Shown here piece by piece: positions 11,802-24,206 of a stretch of 64,000 nucleotides of DNA (within the stretch, counting starts at the first letter, position 1; every line of letters begins with the position of its first letter). This DNA comes from Pseudoalteromonas sp. MMG007 (GTDB lineage Bacteria > Pseudomonadota > Gammaproteobacteria > Enterobacterales > Alteromonadaceae), in assembly GCF_018100985.1 (NCBI RefSeq), contig NZ_JAGJEI010000019.1, positions 1-64,000 of the forward strand, read 5' to 3'. The position numbers and the translations under genes were made by a program. The notes beneath the pieces were generated by a model. The model had not been told where the DNA came from and ran no database searches. It was given only the letters and a program-made list of their open reading frames with translations.

Positions 11802-12017
11802 TTACTGTACTTTTGCAAACTCTTCTTTTGAAAGCTCGCCGTTTCCGTCAGCATCTAAATTATCAAAAATCTTTACTAATTGTGCATTTACTTGCGCTTC
11901 TTGCTTAGTGATTGCACCATCACCATCGGCATCAAATGAGGCAAAGTCTACTGCTGCGTAAGCTGCTGATGAAGATGCTAAAACTAAAACTGCAAGTGTT
12001 GTATTTAATGTTTTCAT
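11802..12017 (-). CDS. secreted/periplasmic EF-hand mini-protein 1
   Basis: 71 aa from the ATG at 12017, which has AGGA 8 bases upstream. Residues 1-21 (MKTLNTTLAVLVLASSSAAYA) form a signal peptide with an Ala-x-Ala cleavage site. The mature part is two EF-hand calcium loops, DADGDGAITKQE and DADGNGELSKEE, separated by a short helix. Predicted to bind two Ca2+ in the periplasm or outside. It is the most divergent of three tandem paralogues. Physiological role unknown; Ca2+ buffering or signalling is speculation. Confidence 0.85.
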   Translation of the reverse strand: MKTLNTTLAVLVLASSSAAYAAVDFASFDADGDGAITKQEAQVNAQLVKIFDNLDADGNGELSKEEFAKVQ

Positions 12018-12094
12018 AATAATATTCCTAGTAAGATGAAAAGTCCTTTTCAAAGATCCCTAACTGTGAAAAATGCTTAACCTTTAAAGATTAA

Positions 12095-12307
12095 TTAGTA
12101 ATCTGAGAACTCTTCTTTAGAAAGCTCACCACTACCGTCTGTATCTAGCTCAATAAATTCAGCCATTAAATCTGTATCTACTGCCGCTTCGCTTGGGCTA
12201 ATTGCGCCACTGCCGTCGGTGTCTAAACTATCGAAATCTGATGCTGCAAATGCAGCTGAAGAAGATGCGATAGCAATAAGAGCAAGTGCTTTATTTAGAT
12301 GTTTCAT
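12095..12307 (-). CDS. secreted/periplasmic EF-hand mini-protein 2
   Basis: 70 aa from the ATG at 12307 (GAAGGAA upstream); the longer in-frame reading to 12373 lacks a ribosome site. Signal peptide MKHLNKALALIAIASSSAAFA, then EF loops DTDGSGAISPSE and DTDGSGELSKEE. The signal peptide differs from that of paralogue 3 at only three positions, so these two are recent duplicates. The 136-base spacer upstream carries two stem-loops. Confidence 0.85.
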   Translation of the reverse strand: MKHLNKALALIAIASSSAAFAASDFDSLDTDGSGAISPSEAAVDTDLMAEFIELDTDGSGELSKEEFSDY

Positions 12308-12392
12308 AGCGTATTCCTTCATATTCAATGTTCTATCAAAAAATTGGTTTGCTAAAATAAAGGTTATATTCACTTCCTTGTTATCCTCTTTC

Positions 12393-12429
12393 GTAGGCTC
12401 CCTTGCCTACTTAGGTTGTCTTTGGCAAC
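12393..12429 (-). other. two adjacent stem-loops in the EF-hand intergenic spacer
   Basis: Read on the minus strand, a 4-bp stem GTTG/CAAC (12429-12415, 7-base loop) is followed directly by a perfect 6-bp stem GTAGGC/GCCTAC with loop AAGGGA (12410-12393). They lie in the 5' region of the EF-hand 2 transcript, about 85 bases before its ATG. There is no U-run, so this is not a standard terminator. It may be an mRNA leader element or processing site; no known riboswitch class is recognised. Confidence 0.4.
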
Positions 12430-12443
12430 TCAGGATAAATACT

Positions 12444-12656
12444 TTAAGCTTCTGAAAACTCTTCTTTTGATAACTCACCATTTTGGTCAGTATCGAGCTC
12501 TGAAAACATGCTCATTAGCTTTGCATCTACCGATGCTTCTGCTTGGCTAATTGCGCCATTACCATCTACATCTAACGCATTAAAATCTGATGCTGCAAAA
12601 GCTGCTGATGAAGATGCTATAGCGATTAGTGCTAAAGTTTTATTAATGCTTTTCAT
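12444..12656 (-). CDS. secreted/periplasmic EF-hand mini-protein 3
   Basis: 70 aa; GAAGGA precedes the ATG. Signal peptide MKSINKTLALIAIASSSAAFA, then EF loops DVDGNGAISQAE and DTDQNGELSKEE, both with intact ligand positions 1, 3, 5 and 12. It is the upstream member of the three-gene array, so the promoter for all three probably lies above 12656. Function unknown. Confidence 0.85.
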   Translation of the reverse strand: MKSINKTLALIAIASSSAAFAASDFNALDVDGNGAISQAEASVDAKLMSMFSELDTDQNGELSKEEFSEA

Positions 12657-13122
12657 AATATGTATCCTTCAAATTTATGTGTGTGCGATTAAGTCTTTCA
12701 CTTTAAATCACGTTTTCGTTCAGTACACCTAGACTATTACAACTTAAATGCCAACCTTTAAAAGCCACCATATATCAATGCATTACGATAATCCCTTCGT
12801 TATTTTGAAGATTTCAGCTGTGATTTTTGTTGCTATTTAGCAACGCGATTTACTAAGGGGGAATTAAATTCAACTAAAACAGCTAGTTACAATTAAGTAA
12901 AAAGCTACAGTTTTGAGTATTTAATGGAAAGGTGGGGTTTTACCTAAAAAATTTAAATAAACTTTAAGCTAAGCAGGTTTGCAGTGAAAATAATCATTCT
13001 ATTTTTACCTAGTGCAACCAACTGTTATTTATAGAAATTATATTTATTTTTAAATTAAATGAAGAGATATTTTTAATATTTTGACGAAAAATACCTTTTT
13101 GTTGCAAAAAGGCGAAACGTTA
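12657..13122. other. 466-bp AT-rich intergenic region without a gene
   Basis: No ORF with coding character is seen on either strand. The part next to 12656 must carry the promoter of the EF-hand array. At 13094-13112 there is a 7-bp stem CCTTTTT/AAAAAGG with a 5-base loop, possibly the terminator of the PilZ remnant. The rest shows nothing recognisable. Confidence 0.5.
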
Positions 13123-13785
13123 TTACTCTACAGCCATATCAAGTACAGATGGGTCGATAAAATGCTCTTTCATAAATGCTTTCATTTCATCTTCACTGGC
13201 TAATAACCTAATCCCGCAATTAACACCTGATGAGTGCTCTTTTACACTGCAAATTTCACCTTGAAAATCCTTACTGTTGGTATCTAGTATTACAGTGCAC
13301 TGCATGTTTTTTAGGTCTTCGTCTTGTTGATCGCCTCTAATATCAAACATAACACCTGTGAGTGAAATATCTTTGATGATGCCTTCAAGTACTCTGTTAT
13401 CGCTCACTTTTAATTTAGCCGGTAATAACGTAGGGATCCGTGCTTAAAAGCGCAGGAAAAAAGCTGTACTTGCTTAGGGTAGTTAATAAAGATCAACCTA
13501 GTAGGGTGAGTAGCCACCGACATAATTTGTTGTCAAAAGGCAATAATCTGCCCACCATTGCTTTATATTAATGCTCTTACTATGACAGTTACACCGTCGC
13601 GTAAATAATCACTCCTAACGGGTAAGCGCTTTAAATTAGGGAAATTTAAATAATAAATTTCTTTTCGAGCAAGCCTACAAACTCGGTTTTAATACGCTTG
13701 CTGTCAGTCGGGGTTAGTGTATTTCTAAATCAACCAAACCACTTGGAGTAAGCTGGTGTAATTTATTTAGATTTGACGCTGGCAT
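13123..13785 (-). pseudogene. PilZ-domain (c-di-GMP receptor-type) gene, broken by frameshifts and stops
   Basis: Only the last 285 bases remain open, from a GTG at 13407: a PilZ core with GIIKDISLTGVMFDI (the DxSxxG motif). Upstream, minus-strand translation in other frames continues the same protein. An ATG at 13785 (AGGGA before it) gives MPASNLNKLHQLTPSGLVDL; a shifted frame then gives TLTPTDSKRIKTEFVG and LLEKKFII; a third gives FPNLKRLPVRSDYLRDG, VTVIVRALI, stop (13565-13563), IIAF, stop (13535-13533), then RLIFINYPKQVQLF; finally RIPTLLPAKLKVSD rejoins the open frame. That makes about three frameshifts and two in-frame stops in a gene of about 220 codons. The Arg-rich c-di-GMP motif falls at the last frame break. 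The 94-aa remnant might still be expressed. Confidence 0.8.
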
Positions 13786-13814
13786 ACTCTATCCCTAAGT
13801 TAGTTTAATAGCGT

Positions 13815-15266
13815 TTAGCCACGCCAAAAAGTAGGCGTAAATAATACTAATAACGTGAATATTTCTAACCGGCCAAATACCATGGCAATAGTTAGCAACC
13901 ATTTTGCGCCATCGGTAATTGCACCATAGTGCGAGGCTACATCACCCAAGCCTGGGCCTAAGTTATTTAAACACGCAGCAGTGGCAGAAAACGCCGTAAT
14001 GTTATCCATACCAGTCCCCATAAGCGCCAGCATAATAATAATAAACACCAGTGCATATGCCGAGAAAAAGCCCCATACGGCCTCTACAACTTTATCTGGC
14101 AATGCTTTACGGCCAAGCTTAATAGAGTATATAGCGCGCGGGTGTACAAGCCTATTAAGCTCACGTACGCCCTGTAAGTAAAGTAAAAATACTCTTACTA
14201 CTTTCATACCGCCACCGGTAGAGCCTGCACAGCCGCCAATAAAGCTCGAAAATATAAGTAAAATAGGTAAAAACAGTGGCCAAGTAGAAAAGTTATCGGT
14301 AGCAAAGCCTGCCGTTGTACTCATAGATACCGCTTGAAACAAAGCCTGATCGAGAGTCTCGTCGCCATTGGCAAATATTTCGTTAGATGAAAGCACTGTA
14401 AAACAAATAACCACCAGCGCTAATTGAATACACAAAAATACCTTGAACTCAGGGTCTCGTATGTATACTTGAATATTTCTGCTTGCAACAGCCGCATAAT
14501 GCAAAGAAAAGTTAACCGCCGCAATAATTAAAAAGAACACGCAAATAAAGTTAATCGTTGGGCTGTCAAAATGCCCCATAGACGCATCGTAAGTAGAAAA
14601 GCCACCGATCGCCACCGTAGAAAACGCATGACATATAGCATCAAACCACTCCATTCCAGCAGCCCAATAAGCCAGCATACACGTAATAGTTAACGACACA
14701 TAAATATACCAAAGGTGCTTGGCTGTATCAGCTATGCGAGGGGTCATTTTAGAATCTTTAACAGGACCAGGTATTTCAGCTCTGTATAACTGCATGCCAC
14801 CCACACCAAGCATGGGCAGTATAGCGACAGCAAGTACGATTATACCCATACCGCCAAACCACTGGAGTTGCTGGCGATAAAATAATACCGATTTTGGTAA
14901 GTATTCAATACCCGTTAGTACGGTAGCACCGGTGGTCGTAAGGCCTGAAAACGCCTCAAATACGGCATCAGCCAAAGATAAGTTTGGCTCTTGTAAAAAT
15001 ATAAGCGGTAATGATGCAAACGCCCCAAGTACCAACCAAAACAAAACAACAATTAAAAAGCCTTCACGTGCTTTTAAATCGCCGTTTTCATGGCGGTTTG
15101 GGTAGTAGGCCATCATGCCAATAACAACGCTGAATATAAATGCTAAAACAAACGGAACACCACCACCGTCTTTATATATTAAAGACACCAGTGCCGGTGG
15201 CACCATGGTAATACTAAACAGCGCAACAAGTTGGCCAAGAATTTTTATGATGGTACGAAATTGCAT
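13815..15266 (-). CDS. trkH: Trk system K+ uptake channel TrkH
   Basis: 483 aa inner-membrane K+ channel. Hydrophobic segments span the whole protein, and selectivity-filter loops are recognisable as SGLTTTGATVLTGIEYLP, HAFSTVAIGGFSTYDASMG, MSTTAGFATDNFS and ATAACLNNLGPGLGDV. Length matches E. coli TrkH (483). It is gated by TrkA (10360-11736). No clear Shine-Dalgarno precedes the ATG. It is on the opposite strand from trkA, so the two are not co-transcribed. Confidence 0.96.
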   Translation of the reverse strand: MQFRTIIKILGQLVALFSITMVPPALVSLIYKDGGGVPFVLAFIFSVVIGMMAYYPNRHENGDLKAREGFLIVVLFWLVLGAFASLPLIFLQEPNLSLADAVFEAFSGLTTTGATVLTGIEYLPKSVLFYRQQLQWFGGMGIIVLAVAILPMLGVGGMQLYRAEIPGPVKDSKMTPRIADTAKHLWYIYVSLTITCMLAYWAAGMEWFDAICHAFSTVAIGGFSTYDASMGHFDSPTINFICVFFLIIAAVNFSLHYAAVASRNIQVYIRDPEFKVFLCIQLALVVICFTVLSSNEIFANGDETLDQALFQAVSMSTTAGFATDNFSTWPLFLPILLIFSSFIGGCAGSTGGGMKVVRVFLLYLQGVRELNRLVHPRAIYSIKLGRKALPDKVVEAVWGFFSAYALVFIIIMLALMGTGMDNITAFSATAACLNNLGPGLGDVASHYGAITDGAKWLLTIAMVFGRLEIFTLLVLFTPTFWRG

Positions 15267-15362
15267 TTAGCTTATCGCTTTTATTATTAGTAAACTGGGA
15301 TTGAATAACTTCAATCAGATCAAATTAAACAGGTATGCATTAAATGCAATTTGTGTAGGTTA

Positions 15363-15977
15363 TTACTCTTTAATAGTTAACTCAACTGCGCCGTGGCTTA
15401 AATCAAAAATATCTTTTATTGCTTGCTGGGCTTGTCGACTATCTATTGTGATCGCCCATTCAATATTAGCAGTAAATTGCTTATCAATATTAAGTACCTG
15501 ATAACTGGTTTTTAATAACTGCTCTATTGCACTTTGCATGTTGTATTCGCTTTGACCAATTATTTCTACGCTAGGTACTTTCGTGACTGTTTTAAGTTGA
15601 GTAAGCGCATTATTAAGTGAGCCGCCATAAGCACGCACTAAACCACCTGTGCCTAACTTAATCCCCCCAAAATAACGTGTAACCACTGCGGTAATTTCAC
15701 CAAGCCCCGACCCCACCAGCACATTTAACATAGGTTTGCCTGCTGTGCCGTTTGGCTCTCCATCATCTGAAAAACCATAAACATGGCTGCCACCAGGATT
15801 ACCCGCTACATGCGCCCAACAGTTATGGCGAGCATCTGAGTACTTTTCTTCAATGCTTTTAATAAACGCTTTAGCTGCATTTAAATCAGGCGTATGAGCT
15901 ATATGAACAATAAAAGTGCTTTTTTTAATTTCTTCTTGGTGAAACACATCTTCGGCAGGGTATTTATATTCAGACAT
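15363..15977 (-). CDS. yigZ: YigZ/IMPACT family protein
   Basis: 204 aa, matching E. coli YigZ (about 204). The N-terminal UPF0029/IMPACT domain is visible as EEIKKSTFIVHIAHT, ARHNCWAHVAG, GFSDDGEPNGTAGKPMLNVL and ITAVVTRYFGGIKLGTGGLVRAYGG. A ferredoxin-like C-terminal domain follows (about 140-204). In eukaryotes IMPACT regulates Gcn2; the bacterial function is unclear. It lies downstream of pepQ in a minus-strand run, and the gene order pepQ-yigZ-trkH is conserved in enterobacteria. Confidence 0.94.
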   Translation of the reverse strand: MSEYKYPAEDVFHQEEIKKSTFIVHIAHTPDLNAAKAFIKSIEEKYSDARHNCWAHVAGNPGGSHVYGFSDDGEPNGTAGKPMLNVLVGSGLGEITAVVTRYFGGIKLGTGGLVRAYGGSLNNALTQLKTVTKVPSVEIIGQSEYNMQSAIEQLLKTSYQVLNIDKQFTANIEWAITIDSRQAQQAIKDIFDLSHGAVELTIKE

Positions 15978-15991
15978 AATTAAAGCTCAAT

Positions 15992-16016
15992 TAAAAATGG
16001 GGCCAAAAGGCCCCTT
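15992..16016 (-). terminator. intrinsic terminator after pepQ
   Basis: The 6-bp GC stem GGGGCC/GGCCCC (15999-16004 and 16009-16014) has a 4-base loop. On the minus strand it is followed by ATTTTTAA. Located between pepQ and yigZ, it may partly uncouple them. Confidence 0.6.
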
Positions 16017-16065
16017 TGTATTCGCGTATTTTAGCGCGTATTACCTAACTCGTCTTTATAAGGAT

Positions 16066-17424
<1,359 letters not shown>

Positions 17425-17452
17425 CTACCACTTAAAGGCTGAGCGCTCAAAA

Positions 17453-17485
17453 AAGGGGGATATTTAACATGTAAATATCCCCCTT
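17453..17485 (-). terminator. strong intrinsic terminator after sltY
   Basis: A perfect 14-bp stem AAGGGGGATATTTA / TAAATATCCCCCTT (17453-17466 and 17472-17485) with a 5-base loop. On the minus strand the stem is followed by a run of T. It ends the sltY transcript before pepQ. Confidence 0.9.
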
Positions 17486-17537
17486 CTTAATGCTTATACC
17501 AATCGTGTTAAGTTATTACTCGGTGGGTATTATATAT

Positions 17538-19424
17538 TCAACCACCCATTTTCATTTCAAGGAGCGGCGCAAGTACATTACCTTCTCTGCCCATTCGGGT
17601 GTGATACACCTGCCTATATGCAAATACATTTTTTACATAGTCGCGGGTCTCACGATACGGAATAAGCTCTACCCATAACTCAGCGGGTATTGCCTCATCG
17701 GGTAACCAACGTTTTATACGATGATACCCCGCATTATAAGAAGCCGTTGCTAGTACTTCGTTGCCGTGGTTTTTCTTTTTTAAATACTGTAAGTAGCTTG
17801 TGCCTAACTTAATATTAGTTTTAGGCTGATACAAGCGATTGCTCGATACACTCCCTTTATTTACGTACTCAGCAGTACTTGGCAATAATTGCATTAAACC
17901 GCGCGCATTAGCATGTGAGCGTGCATCTGGCGCAAACGAACTTTCACGCCTTGCAATTGCAATACTCCATGCGGGGTCTATTTTACTACGTTTGCTGTAA
18001 CGCTCAAATACATCTTTATATGCAAACGGAAAACGCTGCTCTACATTATCCCATGCTTTTATTTTAGCCAGTGTGAAAATAGTGCTGTCGTGCCAACCTA
18101 AATCGGTAGAGAGTATTGATGCAGCTAACTTTTCGTCAGCACTAGAAGTATCTGTTAAGTAATTCCACTCACGGCGCGCTGAGGTAAATCGCTCTATATC
18201 GTAAAGCGCCTTTGCACGTTTAAACCCTGGTGCATTACTCACTTTATCAACTAACTTTTTATCAACTGCCAAAGGGTGGTTATTTAAATCAATAGGTAGC
18301 CCTAAACGCGCAGCAGCTAAAAAGCCGTAATAATCGCGATTAGTAGCCACTTTTCTCCAAATATCGTCCGCTTTTTGTTGCTCACCACGTTTAGCATAGC
18401 TGTACGCTAACCAATATTGTTGACCTAAACTTAAATCTTCTTTGCCTGTAAAAAATGCAGCTATGCCTTCCCAATCTTGGGTTTTGAGCATATTACCAAG
18501 CTGCCATTGTATGAGCTTTTTATCTTGTCGGTCTTTAGGTACTTTATTTAACCAAAAGCTAGCTTGTTTGTGCCCGCTTGATGCAAGCGATAGCGCAAAG
18601 GTGTAATACACATCAGCCTTAGAAGCCTCACTGTAGTTGAATATTTTTTCTAACTTTTCCCATGCTTTTAATGCAAGCTCTTTGTCACGCCAAATTAAAC
18701 GCTTAACTCCGTAAAGAGCTATTTCGCCTTCTTTAGCCGATTTATTTTTATAACGGTATAAACCAGCTGCTGCACTTGGGTCGCGACGTACTTTTAAATA
18801 TAAATCAGCTAAATAGCGTTCATTTTTAGGCAATAGCGTTTTTAAATAAGGTAATAAGCTTTGCGTACCGCCTTGCGCTGCGAGTGTAACGCGTTGCCAT
18901 ACGGTGTCTTCTTTCATGTAGCCTTTTTTACGCCACTGAGAAAAAAGCGCATCACACTCATTGGGTTGCGACTTACCAACCGCCCATAGATCAGTCACCT
19001 GATTAAAAATTGCTTTTTCAGGTGCACCTAAATCAAGCTGAAAATCCAAATAAGTACACGTAAGTTCTGCATTTGAGGTATCGCGATAATTACGAATATA
19101 TGCCGCTTTTTTGTTTTTATCTTTTAAATACTCTAACCACGCTTTTCGCACAGGCCATTCTAATGGCGTATGCTGATAAACAGTTAAGTAGTCTTCTATT
19201 TCAGCTTGGTATTTAAAGTTTGGGTTACGCTGCCAATAGGTTTTTTCAACATACGGTTTCAGCGGATGATTAAGCCCGCTAACTGCTTCTTTAAAGTCTT
19301 GATAACTACCGTAACGTGCTTTTTTTTCAGCATCTAAAAATGCATCGTTATCGATACTCGCCTCGGCAGAATAAAGAGGAAATATAAATGCAGCTGCCGC
19401 AACGTTTAATAAATATTTTTTCAT
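17538..19424 (-). CDS. sltY: soluble lytic murein transglycosylase
   Basis: 628 aa periplasmic muramidase producing 1,6-anhydro-muropeptides. Signal peptide MKKYLLNVAAAAFIFPLYSAEA; a long alpha-helical superhelical domain (about 25-450) of SLT70 type; the catalytic SLT domain near 475-610 with AIARRESSFAPDARSHANA (catalytic Glu), GLMQLLPSTAEYV and ATASYNAGYHRIKRWLP. Length agrees with E. coli Slt70 (645 with signal). It is a single gene, divergent from fadBA, with its own terminator. Confidence 0.95.
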   Translation of the reverse strand: MKKYLLNVAAAAFIFPLYSAEASIDNDAFLDAEKKARYGSYQDFKEAVSGLNHPLKPYVEKTYWQRNPNFKYQAEIEDYLTVYQHTPLEWPVRKAWLEYLKDKNKKAAYIRNYRDTSNAELTCTYLDFQLDLGAPEKAIFNQVTDLWAVGKSQPNECDALFSQWRKKGYMKEDTVWQRVTLAAQGGTQSLLPYLKTLLPKNERYLADLYLKVRRDPSAAAGLYRYKNKSAKEGEIALYGVKRLIWRDKELALKAWEKLEKIFNYSEASKADVYYTFALSLASSGHKQASFWLNKVPKDRQDKKLIQWQLGNMLKTQDWEGIAAFFTGKEDLSLGQQYWLAYSYAKRGEQQKADDIWRKVATNRDYYGFLAAARLGLPIDLNNHPLAVDKKLVDKVSNAPGFKRAKALYDIERFTSARREWNYLTDTSSADEKLAASILSTDLGWHDSTIFTLAKIKAWDNVEQRFPFAYKDVFERYSKRSKIDPAWSIAIARRESSFAPDARSHANARGLMQLLPSTAEYVNKGSVSSNRLYQPKTNIKLGTSYLQYLKKKNHGNEVLATASYNAGYHRIKRWLPDEAIPAELWVELIPYRETRDYVKNVFAYRQVYHTRMGREGNVLAPLLEMKMGG

Positions 19425-19618
19425 AATGTCCTTTAATAAAAAATTAAAGCGATGACTAAAAACTTTCCATCACACCTTAGCACCAAACCAGCTATATTTT
19501 AACCAGCCGTTTGTAACCGAGTTAAATTTTTCGTTGCATTTTTAATTTAAAGCAAGCACACTGATTGAAATGCAAACTCATCGTACCAGTCTTAGTTCGT
19601 CAACTAGGGAGAATAATA

Positions 19619-22952
<3,334 letters not shown>

Positions 22953-22990
22953 CTATTAGCTTAAACATGTAAACCATCTTGGTGATTAAA

Positions 22991-23025
22991 AAGGCGAACT
23001 AACCTATGTTAGTTCGCCTTTTTTA
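22991..23025 (+). terminator. intrinsic terminator after fadBA
   Basis: A perfect 13-bp stem AAGGCGAACTAAC / GTTAGTTCGCCTT (22991-23003 and 23008-23020) with loop CTAT, followed by a T-run. It ends the fadBA operon. Confidence 0.92.
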
Positions 23026-23216
23026 TTCCCTTCAATTAAGTGAAACCAGCTTTTATGAAGCATAATATATAATTATATTACCCACTATTGCAGACCTTAA
23101 GATAAGTAAAATAGTTAAATTACACTTAAAATTACGTTAAACTTGCAAACTTATTAATTGCTATGCTTAAGCACTTCGTACACAGCAATCATTTTAATTA
23201 AACAGGCCAACTTAAT

Positions 23217-23456
23217 ATGAGCTTTGATAACCCCGATCACCAATTAGATGCCATAGGTCTTCGCTGCCCTGAACCTGTAATGATGGTACGTGCTGCCATT
23301 CGTAAAATGAATGATGGTGAAACGTTATTAATAACCGCAGATGACCCATCTACAACTCGCGACATTCCGAGCTTTTGTACATTTATGGATCACACGCTGG
23401 TGGCTAAAGATGCAGAAGAAGCACCGTATAGATATGTGGTGAAGAAAGGGCTTTAG
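23217..23456 (+). CDS. tusA: sulfurtransferase TusA
   Basis: 79 aa, the usual length. It relays sulfur from IscS to TusBCD for 2-thiouridine formation on tRNA. The active Cys sits in the signature [22 protein letters not shown] (Cys at about residue 19); [14 protein letters not shown] follows. AGG precedes the ATG. Its stop codon abuts the stop of the convergent HNH gene with no spacer, so the neighbouring cassette was inserted exactly at its 3' end. Confidence 0.95.
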   Translation: MSFDNPDHQLDAIGLRCPEPVMMVRAAIRKMNDGETLLITADDPSTTRDIPSFCTFMDHTLVAKDAEEAPYRYVVKKGL

Positions 23457-24206
23457 CTAAATTTTACCACCTGATTCTAGATTATCTCCATTTGGATGTT
23501 GTGAATTACTTGCACCAAACTCATCAAAGCATCCACTATCTTTAGTTCCTTTTACTGACTCTATAAATAATTTTTTTATATTTATCTCTTCTTCAAAAAC
23601 CTTCATCCAAATACTAAAGAAACCATTTGATAGCATTTCTCGAACAATAGTTCTTTGTAACGTTTCTTTGTCAACACAGTTTTGAAAATCTTCATATGCA
23701 TTAAGTGCAATCATCCATACATTTAGTCTTTGAACCCTACGATCTTTAGCAACACCACTCAAATCAGAGTTAATACTATTATTTAGCCCTAATAGATTAA
23801 TTGTATTTATTGCCAGTTGCCTATCATGCTCACTTAACCCATCTTTTGGTTCGATAGTTCCATCTTGCTTATATTGAATAGCTCTGAAGGTATTATCTCT
23901 ATCGGGGAGAAAAATAGATCCTAAATCGACCTCTTTAGCTCCCTTAGTAGAATTGCAATTCACACAGGCTAGTAAGAAATTACTCCACTCTTTTTGTAAT
24001 TCGGGTTTTGCAAAGTCGCCGCTTTTAGGCTCAATATGTTCAACAGCTAAATTAGTTTGAATACACCTTTCACAATAGCTGCAGTATTGCCCAATTTTAA
24101 TGCCACTCCATTCGCCGATTCCCACTCTATCTAAAAGGTAGTCAAAAGCGTCTTCATACCTATTAAATGCAGCAACTGGTGTTGCCCCCTTTTTTACTGG
24201 TCTCAT
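23457..24206 (-). CDS. ptuB: HNH endonuclease, Septu PtuB-like
   Basis: 249 aa. A zinc-supported HNH fold lies near residues 42-90: CSYC (C42, C45), VEHIEPKS with the catalytic His at 57, EWSNFLLACVNCNSTKG (C81, C84, Asn85). This is the pattern of the retron/Septu HNH family (TIGR02646-like). In Septu the HNH protein pairs with an ATPase and cuts nucleic acid on phage infection. Its ATG overlaps the ATPase stop (ATGA), so the pair is translationally coupled. The C-terminal 130 residues have no motif I recognise. A restriction-like or repair nuclease role is possible. Confidence 0.75.
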   Translation of the reverse strand: MRPVKKGATPVAAFNRYEDAFDYLLDRVGIGEWSGIKIGQYCSYCERCIQTNLAVEHIEPKSGDFAKPELQKEWSNFLLACVNCNSTKGAKEVDLGSIFLPDRDNTFRAIQYKQDGTIEPKDGLSEHDRQLAINTINLLGLNNSINSDLSGVAKDRRVQRLNVWMIALNAYEDFQNCVDKETLQRTIVREMLSNGFFSIWMKVFEEEINIKKLFIESVKGTKDSGCFDEFGASNSQHPNGDNLESGGKI

